Positions 1 through 5,912 of a stretch of 9,286 bases of DNA are shown here, piece after piece. Position 1 is the first letter of the stretch, and each line of letters starts with the position of its first letter. The notes beneath the pieces are model-generated. The model saw only the letters and a list, made by a program, of their open reading frames with translations, made no database searches and had not been told where the DNA came from. Location of the stretch: positions 1 through 9,286 of the forward strand of contig DATLOJ010000106.1 of assembly GCA_035536315.1 (NCBI GenBank). The letters are read 5' to 3'. Made by a program: the position numbers and the translations under genes. The DNA comes from DATLOJ01 sp035536315 (GTDB lineage: Bacteria; Actinomycetota; CADDZG01; JAHWKV01).

Positions 1-382
1 ACAATACGTACTTGATCTTTCCAAGCGTGTCCTCGATGTTGTTTCCGAACACCCAGAGAAACAGCATGTTGCCTCCGAGGTGAAGCAGGTCGCCGTGCAA
101 GAACATCGAGCTAACCAATGAGACGTAGATCGACTTTGACAACAGCTCGCACCCCGGCCCCCCCGGCACGTCGCCCGTGAGAACGACGTTGTCGCTTATC
201 TCTTGCGGTACGACACCCCATTTGTACAGGAACTGGGCGGTCTGGCAGTCGATGCCGCCGGAATGCGGCTGAAGAAGGAAGAACACCAATACGTTGATGC
301 CTATGAACGCCGCTGTCAGAAAAGAAAAGGTCCGTGTGGGGTTCTCGTCGTGGATGGGAATGAGTGAAGTGGACCCCAACAT
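1..382 (-). CDS. Rhomboid family intramembrane serine protease, N-terminal part (cut by window edge)
   Basis: Reading the minus strand from ATG at 382-380 gives 127 codons with no stop. The protein begins MLGSTSLIPIHDENP, close to the MIPLHDENP start common in bacterial rhomboids. Residues about 19-38 form a first membrane segment. A hydrophilic loop with two Cys (46, 78) follows, then the rhomboid signature MFLHGDLLHLGGNMLFLWVFGNNIED (93-118, with H101 and N105 in the HxxxN pattern that helps form the oxyanion site). The GxSG serine and the second catalytic His would lie beyond the left edge, so activity cannot be judged. Rhomboids cleave membrane proteins within the bilayer; the substrate is unknown. 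The gene is divergent from the phasin-like gene. I see no good Shine-Dalgarno before ATG 382. A TATATC hexamer on this strand ends 8 nt before the ATG, which would fit leaderless transcription, but this is weak. Confidence 0.9.
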   Translation of the reverse strand, partial: MLGSTSLIPIHDENPTRTFSFLTAAFIGINVLVFFLLQPHSGGIDCQTAQFLYKWGVVPQEISDNVVLTGDVPGGPGCELLSKSIYVSLVSSMFLHGDLLHLGGNMLFLWVFGNNIEDTLGKIKYVL

Positions 383-385
383 CGG

Positions 386-403
386 GGCAGGATATATCCT
401 GCC
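386..403. promoter_or_regulatory. Perfect 18-bp palindrome in the divergent intergenic region (candidate operator)
   Basis: GGCAGGATATATCCTGCC is identical to its own reverse complement. It lies 3 bp upstream of the rhomboid start and 39 bp upstream of the phasin-like start. Such a site suits a dimeric DNA-binding regulator. Its centre contains a TATATC hexamer on both strands. On the plus strand TGGACC (370-375), 17 bp upstream of that hexamer, could be a poor -35. I cannot name the regulator. Confidence 0.5.
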
Positions 404-413
404 AAGGTTGCTT

Positions 414-430
414 CAAACCGCACCAAACCG
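414..430 (+). repeat. Direct repeat CAAACCG-N3-CAAACCG
   Basis: Two identical heptamers at 414-420 and 424-430 are spaced exactly 10 bp start to start, one helical turn, directly ahead of the Shine-Dalgarno of the phasin-like gene (431-438). It may be a tandem binding site for a response regulator, or chance. Low confidence in function; the repeat itself is plain. Confidence 0.35.
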
Positions 431-442
431 AAGGAGAGTCCC

Positions 443-874
443 ATGATCGAGCAGATAAGAAGCGCGCTCCAACTAGCTTCGAGTCTTGCGGAGATTCCGA
501 AGCAGAAAGCCGAAAAGCTCGCAAGACAGATCGCCGGCGGCGGCACCAAGTCAACGCAGGTTGGAGCGATCGCCGAAGAAATCGTGAAGAGAAGTAAGGA
601 GAACGCCAAGATGGCTCAGTCGGTGATCTCCAGCGAGGTGAGGCGTCAGATGAAGACACTGGGCCTCGCCACCCGTGACGACGTCGACAGAATCTCGAGA
701 AGGGTGTTCGGTCTTGCCACGAAAGACGAGTTCGACCGGCTGAGCAAGCGCATTTCGGCTCTGGAGGAGAAGGCAAAGACTCCTGCGAGGTCCGCCGGTG
801 CCTCTAGGCCCAGACAGAAAGCAGCACCTGGGGCCAACAAGGCCGCCCCGCCTTCAAGGGGAAGTTCGTCCTAG
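443..874 (+). CDS. Phasin-like / PhaF-type helical protein with basic tail
   Basis: 143 aa, start ATG 443 with AAGGAGAG at 431-438. The protein is almost wholly helical and has no signal peptide or membrane segment. Residues 1-72 are an amphipathic helix region. Residues 73-88 and 89-104 are a tandem repeat (LGLATRDDVDRISRRV then FGLATKDEFDRLSKRI) running into a short coiled coil ending SALEEKAK. Residues about 111-143 are an Ala/Pro/Lys/Arg/Ser tail that looks disordered and basic. The layout resembles short phasin or PhaF-type proteins (helical granule-binding part plus histone-H1-like tail) and the actinobacterial small proteins annotated as phasin family. A role at storage granules or the nucleoid is inferred. 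No PHA synthase or other granule gene is in the window. It lies alone between a divergent gene and the spacer at 875-942. Confidence 0.7.
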   Translation: MIEQIRSALQLASSLAEIPKQKAEKLARQIAGGGTKSTQVGAIAEEIVKRSKENAKMAQSVISSEVRRQMKTLGLATRDDVDRISRRVFGLATKDEFDRLSKRISALEEKAKTPARSAGASRPRQKAAPGANKAAPPSRGSSS

Positions 875-880
875 GCCAGG

Positions 881-892
881 GAACGTACGTTC
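881..892. promoter_or_regulatory. LexA/SOS-box-like palindrome upstream of the M23 peptidase gene
   Basis: GAACGTACGTTC is a perfect 12-bp palindrome of the form GAAC-N4-GTTC, the core of the LexA box of Gram-positive bacteria. Against the Bacillus consensus CGAACRNRYGTTYG it matches everywhere except the first base. Against the actinobacterial TCGAAC-N4-GTTCGA the right half is complete and the left half has two mismatches (GGGAAC). It lies 50 bp before the start at 943, just upstream of a TTGACA (902-907) that could be a -35, although no convincing -10 follows. LexA control is inferred; lexA is not in the window. Confidence 0.35.
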
Positions 893-942
893 GATCCTAG
901 GTTGACAGGGGGAGTGCTGGCTGGCAGCCTAGGGGCATCCCA

Positions 943-1917
943 ATGAGCGCTTTTCCCTCGCGCGGGCGCGCGTTGCCCGCCCTTGTCCTTACATTCTTTT
1001 TCTGCACCGCATTTGCCGCTTCTGCCGCCGACCCAAAGGCAATTCAAAACGAGCTGAACAAGACTGCGGCCGAGTACTCACGCCTTCAGACCGAGCAGGC
1101 CAAGACCGAGGCGAAAATCGAGAAGCTCGAAAGCGACCTCGAGAAGGCCGATGAGGTGATCCATCAGAAGGCCCAGCTCGTGCGTGAGAGGTCCCGCTAC
1201 CTCTACAAATCAGGCGGAGCAGGCGACTACATCGAAACTTTGATGCTGGCCGAGGACTTCGCCGTCTTCTTTCGCCGTATCCAGCTTCTCGAAATGGCCG
1301 GCAACAACGACACCAAGCTGGTTGATGGGATTCGCATAACTCAGGAGAGGTCGGAGGAGCTAAAAGCAAGCCTGGAAGACACCCGCAAGAGACAGCAGAA
1401 GGTTTCAGAAAACCTGAAGAAAAAGCAGGCGCAGCTGGCCCAGCAGCTAAAGGCTGCAGAGGGAGCAGCCAAGGCGTCGAAAGCCGCATCTGTCAGGCTC
1501 GGCCGGCTTCCAAACTTTGACTCGTTCACACTTCCAATGAGGCCCTCTGCGTTTGCTAATACCTGGGGGGCGCCCCGTTCGGGCGGACGCCGCCACAAAG
1601 GAACAGACGTCATGGCAGCTTGCGGCGCGCCGGTTGTCGCAGTCACAAATGGTGCGATTTCGAATCTTTCTTCCGGAGGTAACGGCGGGATCATGCTTTA
1701 CCTGCGAGCCGGCAACGGGGACGTTTTCTTCTACGCGCACCTGCGGGGATATGCCTCGGGAATCAGCTCCGGAGATAGGGTCGAGGCTGGACAGCTAATT
1801 GGCTACAACGGCAACACCGGAAACGCCCGCGGCGGTCCCTGCCATGTCCACTTCGAGTGGCACCCTGGCGGCGGAAGTCCGGTCAACCCTTACCCGCTCC
1901 TTGCGGCAGTTCGCTAG
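943..1917 (+). CDS. Secreted M23 family (LytM-type) peptidase with N-terminal coiled coil
   Basis: 324 aa. Start ATG 943 is preceded by AGGGG at 931-935. Residues 1-29 are a signal peptide (RGR, then a hydrophobic stretch, then ASAAD), so the protein acts outside the cytoplasmic membrane. Residues about 33-175 are a long charged coiled coil with an inner motif YLYKSGGAGDYIETLMLAEDF, typical of EnvC/PcsB-like activators and hydrolases (RYLYKSG...FFRRIQLLEM). Residues about 195-320 are the M23 domain: HKGTD (H218, D222), YAHL (H266) and CHVHFE (H301, H303), so the zinc ligands and catalytic histidines are all present. It should cut peptide cross-bridges in peptidoglycan, with the coiled coil mediating control. 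Unlike E. coli EnvC, which lost the zinc site, this looks active. It heads the plus-strand run that includes steA and steB. Confidence 0.93.
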   Translation: MSAFPSRGRALPALVLTFFFCTAFAASAADPKAIQNELNKTAAEYSRLQTEQAKTEAKIEKLESDLEKADEVIHQKAQLVRERSRYLYKSGGAGDYIETLMLAEDFAVFFRRIQLLEMAGNNDTKLVDGIRITQERSEELKASLEDTRKRQQKVSENLKKKQAQLAQQLKAAEGAAKASKAASVRLGRLPNFDSFTLPMRPSAFANTWGAPRSGGRRHKGTDVMAACGAPVVAVTNGAISNLSSGGNGGIMLYLRAGNGDVFFYAHLRGYASGISSGDRVEAGQLIGYNGNTGNARGGPCHVHFEWHPGGGSPVNPYPLLAAVR

Positions 1918-1947
1918 CATCACTCACACAAGAATTAGGATTCGGTG

Positions 1948-2151
1948 ATGGAACGCACCGAGAACGAAAGCCCTCAACTCCAGGAAGTCGACCCAGAGTC
2001 GGCTTCGAAGCCGAACGCGGACGCCGAGCTCGAGCGGCTCTCCAAACTGGATCCGAAGGAAAGACTTCAAGAGCTCGAAAGCTTGATCGCGGAGCTGGAA
2101 CGACGACTCGAGCATGCCGAGCCCGCCCCCGAACCAACCCCCTCGGACTGA
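1948..2151 (+). CDS. Small coiled-coil protein upstream of tlyA (unknown function)
   Basis: 67 aa from ATG 1948, with AGGA at 1937-1940 (7-nt spacing); a GTG at 1945 is in frame, but its spacing is too short. The protein is very acidic at its N terminus. A heptad-like helix runs from about 26 to 57 (AELERLSKL...LQELESLIAELERRLEHAE), followed by a Pro/Glu/Ala tail. There is no signal peptide, membrane segment or cysteine. I do not recognise a family. Its place 19 nt before tlyA matches the small hypothetical gene Rv1693 before tlyA in M. tuberculosis, so it may be a conserved member of this cluster, but sequence similarity has not been tested. A coiled-coil binding partner such as the M23 protein or SteB is possible. 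The composition and helix periodicity support real coding. Confidence 0.7.
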   Translation: MERTENESPQLQEVDPESASKPNADAELERLSKLDPKERLQELESLIAELERRLEHAEPAPEPTPSD

Positions 2152-2170
2152 TCGGCCGGGCAGACCAGCC

Positions 2171-2947
2171 ATGAGCCGGCGACGGCTCGACAGGGAGCTC
2201 GTTTCACGAGGGCTTTGCGCCGATCTCGAGGAAGCAAGGGCCGCTGTAGAGGCCCGTCTGATTGCGATCGACGGCGCTCCCGCGATGAACCCCGCCGCAA
2301 TGGTTGACTCGATCAGTACTGTCACCGTCCAAAGTCCGGCCAGGTTCGCTTCGAGGGCGGGAGACAAGCTCGCCGGGGCTCTCGAGGACTTAATGGTCGA
2401 TCCGGCGGGAAGGCGTTGCCTGGACGCGGGGGCCGGGTCTGGGGGCTTTACGGATAGCCTGCTTCAAAGGGGAGCTGCTTCGGTCGTTGCCGTGGACGTG
2501 GGATACGGGCAGTTCGACTGGAGGCTCCGCAACGACCCCAGGGTTCAACTGCTCGAAAGGACGAATGTGAGAGCTCTGCCGGACATAGTCGAAGGAGACT
2601 TCGAGCTGATCGTGGCCGATCTGTCTTTCGTTCCCTTGCGCTCGGTGATTCCTACACTCGAAAGGCTGGGCGGCAGCAGCTGCGACTGGCTCATGCTCGT
2701 CAAGCCTCAGTTCGAGATCGATCCCGGTGACGTGCCGCGCGGGGGGGTGGTCCGCGACCCAGCTCTGTGGGAGTTTGCATTGACTCAGGCCGTAGGGGCA
2801 GCGGGAAGCTCAGGGCTGGGCGTTGCAGGCGTTTCACCTTCGCGCGTGCCTGGTGCCGAGGGCAATAGGGAGTTCTTTCTACACGCGCGCAGGGATGCAA
2901 CCGGGGGAGAAGAGCGTGCCAAGGAAGCGTTGAAGGACCTGTCGTGA
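2171..2947 (+). CDS. tlyA: TlyA family rRNA 2'-O-methyltransferase (hemolysin A family)
   Basis: 258 aa. I chose ATG 2171 because MSRRRLDRELVSRGL matches the usual TlyA start; ATG 2114 adds a Pro-rich leader that overlaps the upstream gene. No clear Shine-Dalgarno is seen, so coupling to the gene ending at 2151 is likely. Residues 1-60 are an S4 RNA-binding domain. The Rossmann methyltransferase fold follows, with SAM motif LDAGAGSGGFT (84-94), VAVDVGYGQ (106-114), ADLSFVPL (149-156) and VKPQFE (177-182). The K-D-K-E tetrad is visible as K66, D150, K178 and E234 (GNREFF). TlyA methylates the ribose of C1920 in 23S rRNA, and in the longer type II form also C1409 of 16S rRNA, which sets sensitivity to capreomycin and viomycin. 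The Arg-rich N terminus and the tail of about 20 residues after the last motif suggest type II. Confidence 0.93.
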   Translation: MSRRRLDRELVSRGLCADLEEARAAVEARLIAIDGAPAMNPAAMVDSISTVTVQSPARFASRAGDKLAGALEDLMVDPAGRRCLDAGAGSGGFTDSLLQRGAASVVAVDVGYGQFDWRLRNDPRVQLLERTNVRALPDIVEGDFELIVADLSFVPLRSVIPTLERLGGSSCDWLMLVKPQFEIDPGDVPRGGVVRDPALWEFALTQAVGAAGSSGLGVAGVSPSRVPGAEGNREFFLHARRDATGGEERAKEALKDLS

Positions 2948-3747
2948 AGTCGATCGGGCTTGTCGTCCACCCGGGTAAAGAGGAGGCGGCAGCGGCCGCC
3001 CAGCTCCTCGAGAAGCTCGCCGGAGAACGAGGCTACAGAGTCGTCGAGGCAGCAGGGTCGCCTGCTCCAGACGTCATCGTCGCTCTTGGAGGCGACGGAA
3101 CGATGCTCAAAGCCGCGCTGATAGCCCATCCCGTTGAGACCCCATTGGTCGGAGTGAATTTGGGAAGGCTCGGCTTCCTGTCGACCGTTGCCTCACAAAA
3201 CATCGCTGCGTTGCTGGATGCCCTTGGCGACGGGAGTTACCGAATAGACGAGCGGATGGTTCTGGAAGCAAGAGTCGAACAGAACGGTGAAGCGGCGGTC
3301 GAAACAATTGCTCTCAACGAGGTCGTGCTCGAGCGCGGGACACTAGCCCGGATCGTGACCATCAACGTTTCAGTCGATAGCGAAAGAGTCACCTCTTACT
3401 CGGCCGACGGGTTCATCGTTTCCACTCCTACAGGATCAACGGCTTACTCACTGTCGGCGGGGGGGCCGGTCCTCGAGCCCAGCATGGACGCGATCGTTCT
3501 GACATCCGTATCGGCCCACTCCCCGTTGTGGCGCTCCATCGTGGTCAGAGCGGACCGTACGATCACCCTCGCTATCCCCGAGGATCCTATTGCCGTCTCT
3601 GCAGATGGAAGAACCGTCGCCGCATTGGACTCAGGGGCAAGGGTCACCGTCAAGGCATCTCAAAACCGGCTGAAGCTCATAACTCTCAGCGAATCGGGTT
3701 TCTACGAGAAGCTTCGGTCGCGTTTTCAAGTCGAACCGAACCGCTAA
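2944..3747 (+). CDS. nadK: NAD kinase
   Basis: 267 aa. Starts at GTG 2944, overlapping the tlyA stop by four bases (GTGA), with AAGGA at 2933-2937. It phosphorylates NAD to NADP in the cytoplasm using ATP or polyphosphate. The family motifs are all visible: GGDGT (49-53, catalytic D51), VNLGRLGFLS (71-80), ALNEVVLERG (123-132), the ADGFIVSTPTGSTAYSLSAGGP core (154-175) and AHSPLWRSIVV (191-201). In the last motif the family usually has RP where this protein has RS (S198), a small local deviation. The length is slightly below the roughly 300 aa of many actinobacterial enzymes, mainly at the N terminus. tlyA followed by NAD kinase is a conserved pair in actinobacteria and many Firmicutes. In the mycobacterial order recN should follow; here steA follows after 33 bases. 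Confidence 0.96.
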   Translation: MKSIGLVVHPGKEEAAAAAQLLEKLAGERGYRVVEAAGSPAPDVIVALGGDGTMLKAALIAHPVETPLVGVNLGRLGFLSTVASQNIAALLDALGDGSYRIDERMVLEARVEQNGEAAVETIALNEVVLERGTLARIVTINVSVDSERVTSYSADGFIVSTPTGSTAYSLSAGGPVLEPSMDAIVLTSVSAHSPLWRSIVVRADRTITLAIPEDPIAVSADGRTVAALDSGARVTVKASQNRLKLITLSESGFYEKLRSRFQVEPNR

Positions 3748-3780
3748 AGCCCAGGTATCCACGAGTAAACTCACTCGCAG

Positions 3781-4968
3781 ATGCTGTTCAGATCGCGTTC
3801 GCGTACGGCCCCCCCTGCCGAGGGGACGATCCACGGAATTGCAAGAGTCGATCGCCGCACTAAGCGGCTCATTGGACGTCTGCAACCGGCGGAGATCGCC
3901 GTCATCGACCATGACGACCTCGACCGGATTGCAGCGGAGGGGCTGGTTGAACGCAAGGTAAAGGCCGTGCTGAACGCAGCGCCCTCATCAACGGGCAAAT
4001 ACCCAAACCTCGGGCCGCTGGTATTGACCGGAGCAGGAATCGTCCTGGTCGACTCCATCGGTCCCGACCTGTTCGCGCACGTGGACGAGGGCGACCTCGT
4101 GGTGATAGATGAAGGCCGAATCCTCGTCAAAGACGAGATCGTGGCAAAGGGTGAGGTCGTGACTCCTCAGCTTGCTCAGGAAAAGCTCGACTCATCCAAG
4201 CGAGACATTGGCCATGCTCTGGAAAGCTTCGCCGAGAACACGCTCCAGTACATGGTGAATGAACGGGAGTTCCTGCTTGAAGCGTTCCATATGCCGGGAG
4301 TCAAAACCGAGATTTCCGGAAGGCACGTCATGGTCGTCGTGCGCGGCTATGGATACAAAGAGGATCTTCTCCATCTGGTGAACTCCGGTTACCTGCGAGA
4401 GGTAAAGCCCGTCCTTATCGCAGTAGACGGCGGAGCCGACGCATTGCTCGACCGCAACCTTAAGCCCGACATAATCATCGGAGATATGGACTCGGTCACG
4501 ACCGAGGCCCTTACTTGCGGAGCCGAGCTAATCCTTCATGCGTATCCCGACGGTCGCGCGCCTGGTAAAGAAAGACTCGATGCACTGGGCCTGACCTACT
4601 CCTCCTTCGAAGCCCCTGGGACGAGCGAGGACATAGCGCTTCTGCTTGCCCACGAGAAGGGATCCGAGTTGATCGTTGCTGTAGGTGCACGGGTCAGCAT
4701 GGTCGAGTTCATGGATAAGGGACGAAAAGGCATGGCATCGACATTTCTCGTGAGACTGCGTGTCGGCCCGAAACTGGTCGACGCAAAGGGCGTCAGCTCT
4801 TTGTACAAAACGGGCCCAAGCGGCCCTCAGCTCTTCGGACTGGTTGCAGCTGCATTAGTGTCGATGCTTATTGTCGTCGGGCTCTCCCCGCCATTGCAGC
4901 TTTTCTTCGACAGCTTTGTCGACACGATTCAAGACCTGTGGCTGACCATCAAGGGAGCACTGGGATAG
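3781..4968 (+). CDS. steA: SteA-like cytokinetic ring protein (thiamin pyrophosphokinase-like domain)
   Basis: 395 aa from ATG 3781. No Shine-Dalgarno is apparent; a short inverted repeat (CGAGT 3762-3766, ACTCG 3773-3777) precedes the start. The family motifs as I recall them for Rv1697 are present in order: GIARVDRRTKRLIGRL (19-34), NAAPSSTGKYPNLGP (65-79), FAENTLQYMVNE (150-161), VDGGADALL (215-223), IIGDMDSV (232-239), CGAELILHAYPDGRAPGKER (246-265), STFLVRLRVGPKLVDAKGV (320-338). A single membrane segment lies at about 351-368, followed by a short extracytoplasmic tail, so most of the protein is cytoplasmic. In Corynebacterium SteA works with SteB at the septum to control the hydrolase RipA and daughter-cell separation. 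The thiamin-pyrophosphokinase-like part keeps GDxDS, so nucleotide or pyrophosphate binding is possible, but thiamin metabolism is unlikely. It precedes steB by 16 bases. Confidence 0.93.
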   Translation: MLFRSRSRTAPPAEGTIHGIARVDRRTKRLIGRLQPAEIAVIDHDDLDRIAAEGLVERKVKAVLNAAPSSTGKYPNLGPLVLTGAGIVLVDSIGPDLFAHVDEGDLVVIDEGRILVKDEIVAKGEVVTPQLAQEKLDSSKRDIGHALESFAENTLQYMVNEREFLLEAFHMPGVKTEISGRHVMVVVRGYGYKEDLLHLVNSGYLREVKPVLIAVDGGADALLDRNLKPDIIIGDMDSVTTEALTCGAELILHAYPDGRAPGKERLDALGLTYSSFEAPGTSEDIALLLAHEKGSELIVAVGARVSMVEFMDKGRKGMASTFLVRLRVGPKLVDAKGVSSLYKTGPSGPQLFGLVAAALVSMLIVVGLSPPLQLFFDSFVDTIQDLWLTIKGALG

Positions 4969-4984
4969 GAATGCACACCCTCGA

Positions 4985-5890
4985 ATGATCAACTTCAGGT
5001 ATCACGTCGTCTCGATAATCGCGATTTTCCTCGCGCTTGGATTTGGACTGCTATTCGGAGTCACGTTCCTGGATGAAAGCGTGGTCGAGTCCCTGGAACG
5101 CCAGCAGAAGAGGTTGGGGGAAAGAAACGAGCAGCTGCACAAGGACAACGGACGGCTCGAGGAACAGCTCGAGAAAATGATCGCCTTCGCCGATTCCTCC
5201 CTACCCCTGATCGTTCGGGGAAGTTTGAGAGACCGCGTAGCCGTTGTAATCACCTTCGAAGACAGCAAGGAGTCGGTTGTCGAAAACACCATCGCTGCTC
5301 TGGGGGCCGCGGGAGCGCAAGTGGATTCCGTAGTTTCTCTCTCTCAAAATCTCGACATGTCCACAGACGAGAGAAGGAGGCAGGCGGCGGTCATAGCCGA
5401 AACCGCATCAGCGGACAATGCCGTCGTCAAAGACGCACTGGCCAGCAGGACCGCAGCGGCCTTGGCGGGGACGGCTCCCGGATTTCTGCAAAGGATGGCT
5501 GATAACGGCGCCGCTTCGATAGGAGAGGTTCAGGGAGTGCCCGGGAAGCCCCTCAGGGAACTGGCTCAGCCCGGTTCCGCGATCGTGATCGTCCAGCCCG
5601 AGGATCCTCAGGAAGACCTGGAGCAAAACTTTCTGCTGCCGGTTCTGAGAAAACTCTCCGAAGCTCAAGCAGTGTGTGCGGTGGTCGAAGAGTCAAACGA
5701 GCAGCGTCCCTTCCTGTCCCTCATTAGAGGTGACGGCACACTTCGGATCGTGACGGTTGATGGACTGGAGTCCTCCGTCGGCCGAGCCGGCCTTTCCCTC
5801 GGGTTGGAGGCGGCTTTTGCCGGCCGTTTCGGGCACTACGGTTTTGGTGAGGGCGCGACATCAGTCCTTCCGGAACAACCAGCCACATAA
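4985..5890 (+). CDS. steB: SteB / MctB-like membrane protein (often annotated copper transporter)
   Basis: 301 aa from ATG 4985. The protein opens MINFRYHVVSIIAIFLALGFG, the family hallmark (usually MISLRYH...), with one membrane segment at about 9-27. A coiled coil follows at about 31-68 (LERQQKRLGERNEQL...LEEQLEKM). The rest is an extracytoplasmic alpha/beta domain with VAVVITFE (85-92) and an Ala-rich C terminus. The M. tuberculosis homologue Rv1698 was described as a copper export channel, MctB. The Corynebacterium homologue SteB, encoded next to SteA, activates the hydrolase RipA during cell separation. The single-pass coiled-coil build and adjacency to steA favour the division role here. 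There is no His/Met/Cys-rich metal site; the only Cys seen is in AVCAVVEES near residue 226. No good Shine-Dalgarno sits at the normal distance: AGGA (4967-4970) is 14 nt away. Confidence 0.9.
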   Translation: MINFRYHVVSIIAIFLALGFGLLFGVTFLDESVVESLERQQKRLGERNEQLHKDNGRLEEQLEKMIAFADSSLPLIVRGSLRDRVAVVITFEDSKESVVENTIAALGAAGAQVDSVVSLSQNLDMSTDERRRQAAVIAETASADNAVVKDALASRTAAALAGTAPGFLQRMADNGAASIGEVQGVPGKPLRELAQPGSAIVIVQPEDPQEDLEQNFLLPVLRKLSEAQAVCAVVEESNEQRPFLSLIRGDGTLRIVTVDGLESSVGRAGLSLGLEAAFAGRFGHYGFGEGATSVLPEQPAT

Positions 5891-5912
5891 GCTCATTGCC
5901 CACCAACTCTTG

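Noticed and set aside
111..776. 221-aa open frame on the minus strand
   Set aside because: It overlaps both the rhomboid N terminus and the phasin-like gene, and its Arg/Ser-rich composition is typical of an out-of-frame reading. Both overlapped genes have clear family features.
902..907. TTGACA as a full M23 promoter
   Set aside because: The -35 match is perfect, but nothing like TANNNT lies 16-19 bp downstream, so I do not call a promoter, only a possible -35 beside the SOS-like box.
875..942. Rho-independent terminator after the phasin-like gene
   Set aside because: There is no GC-rich hairpin followed by a T-run; the inverted sequences present are short and end in purine-rich sequence.
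2114..2170. TlyA start at ATG 2114
   Set aside because: It adds 19 Pro/Arg-rich residues unlike TlyA N termini and overlaps the small coiled-coil gene; ATG 2171 gives the family start.
1924..2367. 147-aa open frame on the minus strand
   Set aside because: It is antisense to the small coiled-coil gene and the TlyA S4 domain, with no recognisable motif; it is a shadow of GC-rich coding sequence.
4971..4988. Five-codon upstream reading frame (MHTLE) ending in an ATGA overlap with steB
   Set aside because: Its only AGGA touches the ATG with no spacer, so ribosome loading there is unlikely; such short frames arise by chance.
4985..5890. Copper transporter function for the SteB/MctB protein
   Set aside because: The single membrane segment, coiled coil, lack of metal-binding residues and position next to steA fit a division role better than copper transport.
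5757..5912. 52-residue N-terminal extension of the AP-like membrane protein from ATG 5757
   Set aside because: It lies over the end of steB in another frame, has no signal-peptide logic, and would bury the hydrophobic signal inside the protein.
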